A stretch of 64,000 nt of DNA from Gluconobacter cerinus (GCF_002723935.1 NZ_BEWM01000002.1:496001-560000), one strand, 5' to 3'. Counted from the stretch's first letter, positions 8,957-18,176 are shown. Numbers and translations are program-made. Notes: generated from the letters alone by a model not told the origin.

Positions 8957-10093
8957 TTACTGACTGTGCCAGGATGCGTTACCCTTGTAATGCACCTCAT
9001 ACTCTTCAACGAAGTCATTGAAACGGGCTTGGTCATCTATCCGAAGCACGGGAAGCTGTGCCTTGAGTTCCAGGCTCTGGAAGAGCGCCCGGCTCACGGC
9101 ACGATTCAGAACGCCTGGGCCGGTCTTGAAGGCAATGTAGAGGCCGGGATGACGGAACATGTTGGCCCAAGCGGTCATCAGGGCATTGGCAATGACTGGA
9201 TGCGAGGCAGTCGCTCCAAAAAAATCATTGTGAAGGACGTAGTTGTCGGTGGTGAATAGCTGGCAAGTCGTTGGAATGGTGGCGAGAGCATTCCATTCTG
9301 CATCAGACTTGATGCGCAGGTCCGCATCAATCCACCAGCCGCCTTTTGCCAAAATGACGTGCAAGCGCAAAAGATCAGCGCCTTCTGCCGGGTGACGGAC
9401 CTGCTGGAAAAGGTCGGATGCTTCCTTTCCGTAGTGGTCGTACAACCACTTGGTCGCTGTTTCCCGTGTGAAGATCGTAAAGCGATCTCCCAGCATGTTC
9501 TGATGGTATTCAATATTCTCGCTGATCTCTACGGGCGGGTTCGCGTCCCAGTACATGTAGAGGTGATGGGGTATTTGAGGCTGCGACTTTGGAAAGCCAT
9601 CTTCACCGAAAGAGCGGATCCAGCGGAGAGCGATTTCAAGATAAAGGCGATCGATCTCTTCGCCTGAGTGAAACTCCTCGAAGCAGTTTCCGATCAGTTT
9701 CAGGCTTTCATCGAAATTATTTTCGCGCCAAGCCGCCCGAATTCCGCGAATATAATTCGCCTGCGGGAACGAATATTCTTCTAATTCAAGTATTTCTTCT
9801 TCAGGAAGCGCTTCACTGGCTTTGAGAAGGCATAGGAGCCGAACTTGTAGAAGTGATTGTGGTAAAGGATATTCTGTTTGGCTCTTGCTGTGCAGATCCA
9901 GGGCGCGTCTGTAGAAAAATGAAGCTTCTTTAACGTTGCTGTGGATATGGAGAATATTTGCGATGGCAAATGAATGCTCTACCGTATCTGCGCCATGTTT
10001 CTCGAAATATGCGAGGGCTTGTCCGTCACCTGCGAGGGTTGCCGCTGTGATGGACGGAGCATTATCGGATTCATGGTCAATATTCTGAGTCAT
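8957..10093 (-). CDS. TPR-GT32 glycosyltransferase (paralog 1)
   Basis: A 378-aa protein. The first 170 residues are helical repeats (HGADTVEHSFAIANILH, SLLQVRLLCLLKA). The C-terminal half is a DXD-type family 32 transferase: IPHHLYMYWDANPP opens the fold and GGWWIDADLRI carries the DAD metal site. HPVIANALM and TGPGVLNRAV follow in the usual family order. ATG 10093 was preferred to an upstream GTG at 10102 because GTGG lies about eight bases before it. It is very similar throughout to the gene at 10768-11994 on the same strand, so the two arose by duplication. The sugar transferred is unknown. Confidence 0.85.
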   Translation of the reverse strand: MTQNIDHESDNAPSITAATLAGDGQALAYFEKHGADTVEHSFAIANILHIHSNVKEASFFYRRALDLHSKSQTEYPLPQSLLQVRLLCLLKASEALPEEEILELEEYSFPQANYIRGIRAAWRENNFDESLKLIGNCFEEFHSGEEIDRLYLEIALRWIRSFGEDGFPKSQPQIPHHLYMYWDANPPVEISENIEYHQNMLGDRFTIFTRETATKWLYDHYGKEASDLFQQVRHPAEGADLLRLHVILAKGGWWIDADLRIKSDAEWNALATIPTTCQLFTTDNYVLHNDFFGATASHPVIANALMTAWANMFRHPGLYIAFKTGPGVLNRAVSRALFQSLELKAQLPVLRIDDQARFNDFVEEYEVHYKGNASWHSQ

Positions 10094-10311
10094 CAATACC
10101 ACTTGCGCGAATGTGTGAGCTAATCCGTAGCTTTGTCTCTTTGCAGATAGGACTACTCTGAAGCCAGGCGCAATAGGATCTTCAATTTGATTATATCTAA
10201 GACGTGCAACTCACATTTCCTGTGATCCTCAGGCATGCTATTTTCCAAACCCAATAAAATGGCGGCAATCCTCCGAAATGATAGATTCGGGGGCAGCAGG
10301 GAGAAAATTTT

Positions 10312-10722
10312 ATGTCTGGCGAAATGCTTCCTGGCCTTGCGGTCTTGGTTGAGGGCTGGGTCATCAAGAAAGATGCAACGCTGGCTCCTCAGCGCATGAC
10401 CAGCGACGATATTCAAGATCTGGCCAAGGCGACCGTCGAAACCTTGAAAGAGCGCGCTCTGGGCGATGTGGAAAACGGCTGGGGCAGCTTGCAGACATTA
10501 ACGGGCGGCTGGGTTGTGCAGCGCGAGCGAGGCAAAGTGCCCACCCCGTTGGGAAAAGAAGATTTTCGGAAATTTGTGATGCTGGCGCTTGAGGGAATGG
10601 CTCAGCAGCCTTCAGGCTCAACTGTTTTGAGCGATGATGTCGATGAACTGTCTATTGAAGATGAAGCACCATCCCTAGATGCTTTTCGCTTTGCCAGAGA
10701 GCATCTCCAGCGCTGCCTGTGA
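10312..10722 (+). CDS. Unknown 136-aa protein between GT32 paralogs
   Basis: Not recognised. A small soluble protein with no signal peptide or membrane segment. Two similar segments occur, VEGWVIKKDATLAPQRMTSD and GGWVVQRERGKVPTPLGKED, each with GW-[VI]-[VI]-[KQ], followed by a helix (IQDLAKATVETLKERAL; FRKFVMLALEGMAQQ). It therefore looks like an internal duplication of about 60 residues, followed by an acidic tail. ATG 10312 has a good GGGAG ribosome site. It is transcribed opposite to both flanking GT32 genes, and a strong bidirectional terminator follows. Confidence 0.65.
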   Translation: MSGEMLPGLAVLVEGWVIKKDATLAPQRMTSDDIQDLAKATVETLKERALGDVENGWGSLQTLTGGWVVQRERGKVPTPLGKEDFRKFVMLALEGMAQQPSGSTVLSDDVDELSIEDEAPSLDAFRFAREHLQRCL

Positions 10723-10729
10723 AAGAAAC

Positions 10730-10760
10730 CTGGCCCCGAAAGAAAAGCTTTCGGGGCCAG
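10730..10760. terminator. Strong bidirectional terminator hairpin
   Basis: A perfect 13-bp stem, CTGGCCCCGAAAG (10730-10742) and CTTTCGGGGCCAG (10748-10760), with loop AAAAG. It separates the small plus-strand gene ending at 10722 from the convergent GT32 gene ending at 10768. Confidence 0.75.
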
Positions 10761-10767
10761 TAAGCCC

Positions 10768-11994
10768 TCAGGCTGTGTACCAGGAAGGCAGCTGGGTTTT
10801 GTAAGGTGTATCAAATTCTTCAATCATGTCGTTGAAGACATGGTGGTCGAAGACTTCGATGGATTTTGCAGGTGTCCGGCCCTTGAGGGACCGATGGGCA
10901 ATCCGGTTCAGTGCACGGTTAAAGATGCCTGGACCCGTTTTGTAGGCAATGAAAAGCCCTTGATGCAGATAGCAGTTCCGATACAGGGACAGCAGGCAGT
11001 CCGTCAGGACGTCGCTGTTAGCAACAGATCCAAAAAAGTCATTATGAACGACGTGATTGTGCGTGAGGAAGAAGGCTGAACCTTCCTTGCGCTCTGCCAT
11101 GAATTGTAGCGCTGCATCGCTCTTGACCCGAATGTCGGCATCCAGCCACCAGCCACCAAGGAGCTGGATGACGTGGACGCGCAGAAAATCAGCCGCCTCA
11201 GCTGGGTGTCGGGCACTCAGGAACAGTGTGCGGGCTTCAATCCCGTAATTGTCGTAAAGCCACTCAGCCGCTTCTTCCTTATCGAAGGTTTTGACTTCAA
11301 AGCTGGAGATCGCTTTGTGATAGTCAAAATTCTTCTGGATTTCTGCTGGCGGATTTTTGTCCCAATAGAGAAACATCTTCCGCGGAATACGATTATAGAT
11401 ATCGTCGCCCTGCGGAGTTGCTGAAAATACAGAGGGGGAGGCTCTAAGCGCGACTTCCAATGCGACAGAATCAACTTCTTCGCCTGTATGGAACTCGTCG
11501 TAAGCATTGCCCATGATGTTCAGGGCATCACGTGGTGGCGTTCCACGCCAGGCGTGGGATGTCCCATCGATATAGTTTGCAAATGGGATGTTCAGGCTGC
11601 GCAGCTCAGCGAGTTCATGTTGTGGAACAGGCTGGCCTGCCTTGAGCAGGCAGAGAAGCCGGACCTGCAAAAGGGACTGTGCCAGAGGATACTGCGTCGG
11701 AGACTTGGAGTGCAGTTCAAACGCACGGCCGTAATATGTCGCGGCTTCGGCTACGCTGCGGTTTGTATGCAAAATATTGGCAAGCGCAAAAGCATGTTCA
11801 ACAGTGTCTGCGCCATGCTGTGCAAGATATGCCGCAGCCTGAGGGTCCGGTAGTTCTACTGAAGCGGGCGCCGGTGGCGCTACAGGTTCTTCGGCGGCAT
11901 TGGAAGGTGGCGTATCTTCTTCTCTCAAGGCTTCCCATTCGGACAGATCCCAAGCCGCGCTGTCTTGGTGTGTCGTTTGATCTTCGGAAGTCAT
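10768..11994 (-). CDS. TPR-GT32 glycosyltransferase (paralog 2)
   Basis: A 408-aa paralog of the gene at 8957-10093. It has an extra acidic, Pro/Ala-rich N-terminus of about 45 residues, then the same helical part (HGADTVEHAFALANILH, PLAQSLLQVRLLCLLKAG) and the same family 32 core (IPRKMFLYWDKNPP, GGWWLDADIRVKSD with the DAD metal site, TGPGIFNRALNRIA). The near-identical motifs in both copies support a shared reaction, possibly with different acceptors. ATG 11994 is the first good start. Its promoter must lie in the 163-base gap before the dps terminator. Confidence 0.85.
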   Translation of the reverse strand: MTSEDQTTHQDSAAWDLSEWEALREEDTPPSNAAEEPVAPPAPASVELPDPQAAAYLAQHGADTVEHAFALANILHTNRSVAEAATYYGRAFELHSKSPTQYPLAQSLLQVRLLCLLKAGQPVPQHELAELRSLNIPFANYIDGTSHAWRGTPPRDALNIMGNAYDEFHTGEEVDSVALEVALRASPSVFSATPQGDDIYNRIPRKMFLYWDKNPPAEIQKNFDYHKAISSFEVKTFDKEEAAEWLYDNYGIEARTLFLSARHPAEAADFLRVHVIQLLGGWWLDADIRVKSDAALQFMAERKEGSAFFLTHNHVVHNDFFGSVANSDVLTDCLLSLYRNCYLHQGLFIAYKTGPGIFNRALNRIAHRSLKGRTPAKSIEVFDHHVFNDMIEEFDTPYKTQLPSWYTA

Positions 11995-12102
11995 GCCTAT
12001 TGTCCCGCTTCAGGAAAGTCGTGATCAAGGCTCACCTCAGGCGGCGCCTTTTGTGCCTTTATTGGTAATCGCGATATTGTTGAGGGGCAAGTGCCACAAT
12101 AA

Positions 12103-12133
12103 AAAACGGAGCGGCCAAAGACCGCTCCGTTTT
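12103..12133. terminator. Terminator after dps (bidirectional hairpin)
   Basis: A perfect 12-bp stem, AAAACGGAGCGG (12103-12114) and CCGCTCCGTTTT (12122-12133), with a 7-base loop. It lies 25 bases beyond the dps stop on the minus strand; the leftward copy ends in a run of T (six A on the plus strand), as expected for an intrinsic terminator. Confidence 0.85.
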
Positions 12134-12157
12134 CAGGCTCAGTAATCCAGGCGCGTA

Positions 12158-12697
12158 TTAGGCGCGCTTGCCTTCGTGGTCACCATCACGCATCTGGCCA
12201 GTCGGTTCCTGCACGTGGGCTTCCAGGAACCACAGGTGCTTGTCCAGACCACGGGAAACCTCGGTGAAAAGGTCGGACGTGTCATCGTCGCCTGCTTCGT
12301 CCGTGATCTTGATGGCTTCACGCACGTTGTTTGCAACAGTGGCGTAGCGATCAATCAGAGCGGCAATATGGTCTGCAACCCGGTAGATGTCGGTCGGGTA
12401 TGGCTTGCAAGATGAATTCTTGGAGACATCCTGCACAGTCCCATATGCCGTGCCGCCGAGCTGTGTTGCACGCTCAGCTGTCGTATCCACAAAATCGTCA
12501 ATGCTGGTGCGGAAGCCGTCCAGCATTTCGTGGACACCGATGAACTGTGGTCCCTTGAGGTTCCAGTGTGCCTGCTTGGTGATCAGGGCAAGATCAATCA
12601 GATCGGCCAGACGGGCGTTAAGCGTTTCGATTGAAACGCTTTTCGTGTTGTCCGCTGTATCGTTCTGCGTGACATGGCGATTGGACTTGGTGGCCAT
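12158..12697 (-). CDS. dps: Dps-family DNA-protecting ferritin
   Basis: A 179-aa member of the Dps family, dodecameric proteins that oxidise and store iron and bind DNA in starvation or oxidative stress. The intersubunit ferroxidase ligands are visible: the first His in KQAHWNLKG, a second His in FIGVHEMLDG, then Asp and Glu in SIDDFVDTTAERATQLGG. The Lys/Arg-rich N-terminus (MATKSNRHVTQ) could serve DNA binding. Length fits the family. It follows the large GT2 gene on the same strand after 59 bases but is functionally unrelated to it and probably has its own promoter there (see the palindrome at 12723). Confidence 0.95.
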   Translation of the reverse strand: MATKSNRHVTQNDTADNTKSVSIETLNARLADLIDLALITKQAHWNLKGPQFIGVHEMLDGFRTSIDDFVDTTAERATQLGGTAYGTVQDVSKNSSCKPYPTDIYRVADHIAALIDRYATVANNVREAIKITDEAGDDDTSDLFTEVSRGLDKHLWFLEAHVQEPTGQMRDGDHEGKRA

Positions 12698-12722
12698 GAT
12701 AGGTCTCCTGCAAGAGGGTTCG

Positions 12723-12734
12723 TTATCCGGATAA
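12723..12734. promoter_or_regulatory. 12-bp palindrome upstream of dps
   Basis: TTATCCGGATAA is a perfect palindrome 25 bases before the dps start codon. Its position fits an operator over the dps promoter, or chance; no regulator can be named. Confidence 0.3.
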
Positions 12735-12756
12735 ACGCCGAAACCTCAATTTGGTT

Positions 12757-15276
12757 TCACAGTGTTTCCGGATCCACAAGATCGAAAAACGGCTGCTGAT
12801 CTACTGTAAAGTAGCGAGGATATGACGGATCCCGTTCGAAAAGTGGATTGTCACTCCAACGGGCCAGCATGGTCTGGGTTTCATGAAAGAAGCGGGCTTC
12901 ATGTTCCGGGCGATCATCGCTACCCCGGGACAGGCTTTCATGATGATAGGCCACCACTTCTGCAGAGAAGATGATCCGATAACCCGCATCACGAATTTTC
13001 AGGCAAAGATCGACGTCATTATAAGCGACTGTCAGTTCTTTTTCGTCGAAACCACCAATTTCATGAAAGACGTCTGACCGGACCAGCATCGCTGCTGCCG
13101 TGACGGCGGTGACTTCATGTGAAAGCATGGTGCGTCCAATGTAACCATATTCCGTCACTGGATCACCACGGTGAACATGAGCGCCTATGCCCGCTGGCCC
13201 GACGATCACGCCCGCATGCTGGATCGTATCGTTCGGATAGAGGAGCTTCGCGCCGACTGCTCCGATATCTGGCGCGGCGAGGGCTTCTCCGATGGCAATA
13301 TGAAGCCAGTTGGAATTTTCAACGAAAACATCGTTGTTCATGAACATCAGATAGTCGGCGCTGGTCTGTTCAACAGCAAGGTTGTTGAGGCGTGAATAGT
13401 TAAAGGGTTCCTCAACCGTCAGGACTGACACACGCGGGTGCTTCTGTATCTCGCTGATGAAATCAATCGTTTCATCCTCGACTGACCAGTTGTTGACCAG
13501 AATGATATCAAAATTTTTGTATGCGGTTTTATTGAGGAGGGCATCAACACACTGACGCGTGGTTTCAACCTGATCTTTGAACGGAATGATAATGGTGACT
13601 TTTGGGGCTTTTTTTGTCAGCCACTCAACGCCATAGAGCGTTAGCCCACGGATTGAAGAGACTTTGGCTTTGATCTTTCGGCGTTTGAGATGGTCATGCA
13701 CACACCGGACGCCTGCTTCGATGGCATAGGTCTTGTTGGCGACATTAACGGCTGTGGAATTGGGTGTTTTACGCCAGTGATAGAGAACTTCGGGAACGTG
13801 ATGAATTTCTGAAGGCGACAGGATTTCCGTTGCCCGCAGAACGAAGTCATGGTCCTGCGCGCCATCGTAGTCTGACTTCAGGTGGCCGATTTTACGCATG
13901 GTTTCTGCTTCAACCATCGTCAGGTGACAGATGTAGTTGCAGCCCAGAAGATAACGATAATTGAAATCGGGTTTCAGGTTAGGTTCCAGGAAATATCCGG
14001 CCTGATCGATCTTGTCTTCGTCCGAATAAAGGAGCTTGGCCCCTGTCTCCAAAGCTGCATGAACCATCACTTCAACGGCGACATCGACCATGAGGTCATC
14101 ATGGTCAAAAAAGACCACATAGTCGCCTTGAGCAGCATCCATTCCTGCATTTGTTGCACCCGAAATACCTGCATTTTTCGCGAGAGGCACAGCGCGGATG
14201 CGCTGGTCTGCTTTGCAAAACCGCTCAATGACGGCAGTCGTCTGTGCACATTTTCCAGCATCATCAACGATGATGAGTTCCCAATTCGAGTAGGTCTGAG
14301 ACAGGACTGAATTGAGGGCTGCTTCAAAGTCACTTTTCAAGGGCCGATAGGTCGGACAAAGAATGGAAACCAGAGGTTCAGTGCGGGCGCTGCCCTGGAG
14401 TTGACGCTGTTTGGCGACGCGCTCTCTCAAAAGAGGGTAATATTTATGTGCCCAGCGATTGTAATCGCCAAGGTTATAGCCGCGTCTCGGAACAAGATCC
14501 CTGACTTCCTGGCGCAATTCAGAAAGCTTCCGGTGAAGCCCGTCTATGGTTCCCAGAAGGTCAACGAGACGTGTTTCCAAAGCATCGTCGGCAAGGGACG
14601 TGATAAAAGGACTTCCGTTCAGCTCGGTCCGGTCCGGAAGGGTGACAACCTGGAATTTGTGCGGCGCGCTCCCCCGAAGCCGTTGAGGAATGGGAATTTC
14701 GAAACCGCAGTTTGGATCGCATCCCAGAATGGCTGCGACATCTCCTCGATATCGGTCTGCTCTGGATTGCGCCATTGGAACACCGTCAACAATGACGGAG
14801 ATCATGCATCGACCGTGCTGCTCGGCGCCCGGCTTATCAGCACAGAGAATCCAGCCCCGAAGCGCGCCCTGCTTCACGCCGTCAATGTAGCTTTGATATT
14901 GAGGTAAAGATTTTTCGGAAAAATGAATGATGGCCGCAGGAGGAACGTCCGGGGTTGACGGATTGGCTAACGGCAGAGCTGTACGATCAGGAAAACGGAT
15001 GGAAAATTCGTGACGTTTTCCATCCATGAATTTTTCCGGAATGGAAAATTCAAACCCTACCTTTGGTGTGGGCAACTGAAGGGCGGACTGAACGTCTGGT
15101 CGCTCTTGATCGCATGCGATCTGCATGACCTCTTGTTGGTCGATCAAAACGTGAAGTAGGACCGATCCCTGCCTACGACTATCTACCGCCCAGCCGCGAG
15201 CTGTGCCATTCTCAAACAGATCAAGATGTCCAGTAAATGGGCCAAACGTCGTTGGGAGTGATTGGTTCAACGCCAC
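12757..15276 (-). CDS. Large double-GT2 glycosyltransferase with accessory domains
   Basis: An 839-aa enzyme with two family 2 domains. Residues 19-100 and 135-215 are two copies of a beta-rich accessory domain (GTARGWAVDSRRQG; GALRGWILCADKPG), then a short coiled coil at 230-262. The first GT2 domain (about 300-520) has PLVSILCPTYRP, ELIIVDDAGK and VVFFDHDDLM (the DHDD metal site). The second (about 556-800) has KVTIIIPFKDQVETT, YLMFMNNDVFV and FDEKELTVAYNDVDLC, as in rhamnosyltransferase-like enzymes. The GTG start at 15276 has AGGA six to seven bases upstream. It probably builds a repeat unit of a surface or secreted glycan; donor sugars are unknown. Confidence 0.87.
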   Translation of the reverse strand: MALNQSLPTTFGPFTGHLDLFENGTARGWAVDSRRQGSVLLHVLIDQQEVMQIACDQERPDVQSALQLPTPKVGFEFSIPEKFMDGKRHEFSIRFPDRTALPLANPSTPDVPPAAIIHFSEKSLPQYQSYIDGVKQGALRGWILCADKPGAEQHGRCMISVIVDGVPMAQSRADRYRGDVAAILGCDPNCGFEIPIPQRLRGSAPHKFQVVTLPDRTELNGSPFITSLADDALETRLVDLLGTIDGLHRKLSELRQEVRDLVPRRGYNLGDYNRWAHKYYPLLRERVAKQRQLQGSARTEPLVSILCPTYRPLKSDFEAALNSVLSQTYSNWELIIVDDAGKCAQTTAVIERFCKADQRIRAVPLAKNAGISGATNAGMDAAQGDYVVFFDHDDLMVDVAVEVMVHAALETGAKLLYSDEDKIDQAGYFLEPNLKPDFNYRYLLGCNYICHLTMVEAETMRKIGHLKSDYDGAQDHDFVLRATEILSPSEIHHVPEVLYHWRKTPNSTAVNVANKTYAIEAGVRCVHDHLKRRKIKAKVSSIRGLTLYGVEWLTKKAPKVTIIIPFKDQVETTRQCVDALLNKTAYKNFDIILVNNWSVEDETIDFISEIQKHPRVSVLTVEEPFNYSRLNNLAVEQTSADYLMFMNNDVFVENSNWLHIAIGEALAAPDIGAVGAKLLYPNDTIQHAGVIVGPAGIGAHVHRGDPVTEYGYIGRTMLSHEVTAVTAAAMLVRSDVFHEIGGFDEKELTVAYNDVDLCLKIRDAGYRIIFSAEVVAYHHESLSRGSDDRPEHEARFFHETQTMLARWSDNPLFERDPSYPRYFTVDQQPFFDLVDPETL

Positions 15277-15415
15277 TGGTTTCCTGCTCCGTTTCTATGC
15301 ATTCGTAATTTTATCGAAAGACAAAATTAAGGCCTACTTTCTGGCATGTTAAATCAATTGCCGAAACGGGTCTTGGTGATCTGATTTCGCATCGAGCGAA
15401 AAAAATGTGTCGCGA

Positions 15416-15433
15416 GTGACATAAATCTTTCAT
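15416..15433 (+). promoter_or_regulatory. Pho box upstream of pstC
   Basis: GTGACATAAATCTTTCAT matches the PhoB site (two CTGTCAT units at 11-base spacing) in 11 of 14 repeat positions, and the AAAT spacer is typical. It lies 112 bases before the pstC start. PhoB itself is encoded in the same operon, so autoregulation under phosphate starvation is expected. Confidence 0.75.
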
Positions 15434-15544
15434 GCCCTGCCTGGTCCACGCCGGTTGTCCTTCTGGGTTGGGACGGCTAATGCACGGAAGTGGCGGCATC
15501 TGCCGTCAGTGTGCACCAGTTATCACAGCCAGAGCCTTTGACGC

Positions 15545-16513
15545 ATGACACTTGCCCCAGCCAGGCAACCCGAAAAGGTTTCCGTTTCCGAACATACGGA
15601 AAAGCGGAGTAACGCAGATACCGCATTTCAGGCGGTGGTCGGTGGATGCTCTCTGCTGGTCCTGATTGTCCTCGGTGGCCTTGTTGTGTTGATGGGTGTT
15701 GGTGGGCAGGACGCTTTCAAGACATTCGGTCTTGGGTTCGCGTTTCGGGATGTCTGGAATCCAGTTTCCAACGAATATGGTGCTTGGGCTCCTCTGTTTG
15801 GTACAATCATCAGCACTTTGATTGGTGTGCTGATTGCAACGCCACTGGCATTCGGAACGGCCTTCTGGCTGACGGCCATCGCTCCTCCAAAAATTTCGGC
15901 GATTGTCGGAACGGCTGTTCAGCTTCTAGCTGCAGTGCCGTCCATCATCTTTGGTATGTGGGGCTTCTTTACGATCGTGCCTTTCATGGCGCGGCATGTG
16001 CAGCCCTTTATGATGCACCATTTCCGGCATGTTCCCGGCATCAACATGCTGATCCATGGTGCGCCTTTCGGAACCGGCCTGATGACCGCGGGTCTTGTTC
16101 TGGCCATGATGATCGCGCCTTTCATGACGGCGGTCATGCGGGATGTTTTCAGCGCCATGCCCGGTATGCTTCGTGAAAGCGCCTACGGGTTGGGAGCAAC
16201 GCGCTGGGACGTGATGTGGAAGGTCGTCGTGCCCTGGTCCCGGTCGGGCATGATCGGCGCTATTGTTCTGGGTATGGGGCGCGCTCTAGGTGAAACCATG
16301 GCCGTGACATTCGTGATCGGAAACGTGACAGCCGTCGGCTGGTCTTTGTTCGCCCCTCGAAGCACCGTGGCCTCTCTCATTGCACTGCAGTTTCCGGAAA
16401 GCCCGGCCGGGTCGCTTCGTTTGTCTTCTCTGCTGGCACTGGGTTTCATTCTGATGTTGCTGTCGTTCGCCAGTCTGTCTCTGGCCCGGATGCTGAGAGG
16501 GGATAGCAAATGA
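15545..16513 (+). CDS. pstC: Phosphate ABC transporter permease PstC
   Basis: One of two inner-membrane permeases of the high-affinity phosphate importer. The 322-aa protein has a first membrane segment near residues 35-57 (LLVLIVLGGLVVLMGVG), the typical PstC segment FGLGFAFRDVWNPVSNEYGAW, and five more membrane helices. The coupling loop that contacts PstB is visible (MLRESAYGLGATRWDVMWKVVVPWSRSGM). It heads the pst-pho operon and overlaps pstA by 4 bases (ATGA). No pstS for the periplasmic binding protein precedes it: the upstream neighbour is a divergent glycosyltransferase, so the binding protein must be elsewhere. Confidence 0.96.
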   Translation: MTLAPARQPEKVSVSEHTEKRSNADTAFQAVVGGCSLLVLIVLGGLVVLMGVGGQDAFKTFGLGFAFRDVWNPVSNEYGAWAPLFGTIISTLIGVLIATPLAFGTAFWLTAIAPPKISAIVGTAVQLLAAVPSIIFGMWGFFTIVPFMARHVQPFMMHHFRHVPGINMLIHGAPFGTGLMTAGLVLAMMIAPFMTAVMRDVFSAMPGMLRESAYGLGATRWDVMWKVVVPWSRSGMIGAIVLGMGRALGETMAVTFVIGNVTAVGWSLFAPRSTVASLIALQFPESPAGSLRLSSLLALGFILMLLSFASLSLARMLRGDSK

Positions 16514-17382
16514 GCAATATGACCACGCTTTCTCCCGGTTGGGCTCCCAATCCTTGTGGCGCGCGTCGCCGCCGGAAAGATCGTGTCGCGACTATTCTGG
16601 GCATGATTGCGGCGGGCATTCTTGTGCTGGTTCTGACGTCCATTCTCTGGACGCTTCTGGCACGCGGTATCGTTGGCCTGTCCGCGGGTGCTCTTTTCAA
16701 GCCCATGGGCCCACCAGGTTCTGGAGGTGGGTTGGCAAACGCTATTCTTGGTAGCGTGATTCAGACGGCGATGGCGCTTGCTATGGCCACCCCCCTAGGG
16801 CTGGGTTGCGGCATCTATCTGTCCGAGTATGGCTCCAAGCAGAACCGTTTTGCCTCGTGCGTGCGTTTTGTTTCTGATGTGCTGATGTCTGTCCCGTCCA
16901 TTCTTGTGGGGCTGTTCGTCTATCAGGTTTTGGTGGCGCCGTTTGGTCACTTCTCTGCTTTTGCGGGCTCCGTGGCCCTCGCCATTCTTGCTGTGCCCAT
17001 CATTGTGCGCACAACGGAAGATATGCTGCGTCTCGTACCGGTCTCGATGCGCGAAGCCGGAGCGGCGCTGGGTGCAACGCGCTGGCGCGTTACCCTTTTT
17101 CTCTGTCTGCGTTCGGCTAAAACCGGCGTTTTGACAGGTATTCTTCTGGCTCTGGCCCGTGTGAGTGGCGAGACGGCTCCCCTGCTGTTTACATCACTCG
17201 GTAATCAGAACTGGTCCTTCAGCCTGAACCACCCAATGGCCAGCCTACCGGTGACAATCTACCAGTATGCAGGTGCATCTTACGACGACTGGGTACAGCT
17301 TGCTTGGGCTGGTGCTCTTCTGGTGACACTGGGTGTTCTGGCCATCAATATTGCCGTTCGTTTTTCGGCCCGGCGCGGATGA
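16510..17382 (+). CDS. pstA: Phosphate ABC transporter permease PstA
   Basis: Second permease of the phosphate importer, 290 aa, six membrane segments. It carries the PstA hallmarks [15 protein letters not shown] near residue 95, and the coupling-helix motif [18 protein letters not shown] near 180. [20 protein letters not shown] is nearly invariant in PstA. It overlaps pstC by 4 bases and is followed by pstB within 20 bases, so the three are translated together. Confidence 0.96.
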   Translation: MSNMTTLSPGWAPNPCGARRRRKDRVATILGMIAAGILVLVLTSILWTLLARGIVGLSAGALFKPMGPPGSGGGLANAILGSVIQTAMALAMATPLGLGCGIYLSEYGSKQNRFASCVRFVSDVLMSVPSILVGLFVYQVLVAPFGHFSAFAGSVALAILAVPIIVRTTEDMLRLVPVSMREAGAALGATRWRVTLFLCLRSAKTGVLTGILLALARVSGETAPLLFTSLGNQNWSFSLNHPMASLPVTIYQYAGASYDDWVQLAWAGALLVTLGVLAINIAVRFSARRG

Positions 17383-17399
17383 CTTTACAGGATTTCAAA

Positions 17400-18170
17400 A
17401 TGAACGAGACCAAGCCGCAAGTGGCCCTCGCCGTTCGCAATCTGAACTTCTACTACGGGCAGAACCATGCCCTGCACGATATCAGCATCGACTTTCCCGC
17501 CCGGAAAGTGACGGCGATGATCGGCCCCAGCGGCTGTGGCAAGTCCACGCTTCTGCGGATCTTCAACCGTATGTACGATCTCTATCCGGGACAGCGTGCA
17601 ACGGGAGAGGTGATTTTCGACGGCCGCAACATTCTTGAAACCGGGCTGGACCTGAACATCCTGCGCGCGCGGATCGGAATGGTGTTCCAGAAGCCGACAC
17701 CGTTCCCGATGTCGATCTATGACAACATCGCATTCGGTGTGCGCCTCCATGAGCGCCTGAACAAGGCTGACATGGATGTGCGTGTGCAAGACGTGCTGAC
17801 ACGTGTTGCCCTGTGGAACGAAGTGCGGGATCGCCTGAATGCGCCGGCTGCGGGTCTCTCGGGCGGCCAGCAGCAGAGACTTTGTATCGCACGTTCCATT
17901 GCGACCCGCCCTGAAGTTCTGCTGTTGGACGAGCCGACGTCCGCGTTGGATCCTATCTCTACCGCACGTATTGAAGAACTGCTGGACGAGCTCAAGGAAG
18001 AGTTCACGATTGCGATCGTGACGCACAACATGCAGCAGGCAGCACGGTGTGCTGATCAGGTTGCGTTTTTCTACATGGGACGGCTGATTGAAGTGGACGC
18101 GGCAGACCGCATCTTTACCAATCCAAAGCAGCAGCAGACCCAGGACTACATCACCGGAAGATTTGGATAA
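17400..18170 (+). CDS. pstB: Phosphate ABC transporter ATPase PstB
   Basis: ATPase of the phosphate importer, also needed for PhoR signal control. Walker A is [10 protein letters not shown]-loop [16 protein letters not shown], signature [14 protein letters not shown], Walker [14 protein letters not shown]-loop IVTHNMQQA, all in family order. The family ending [10 protein letters not shown] is present. I chose ATG 17400 (256 aa) because AGGA sits seven bases upstream; an ATG at 17379 overlapping the pstA stop (ATGA) would add seven residues and is also plausible. Confidence 0.96.
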   Translation: MNETKPQVALAVRNLNFYYGQNHALHDISIDFPARKVTAMIGPSGCGKSTLLRIFNRMYDLYPGQRATGEVIFDGRNILETGLDLNILRARIGMVFQKPTPFPMSIYDNIAFGVRLHERLNKADMDVRVQDVLTRVALWNEVRDRLNAPAAGLSGGQQQRLCIARSIATRPEVLLLDEPTSALDPISTARIEELLDELKEEFTIAIVTHNMQQAARCADQVAFFYMGRLIEVDAADRIFTNPKQQQTQDYITGRFG

Positions 18171-18176
18171 TCCGCC

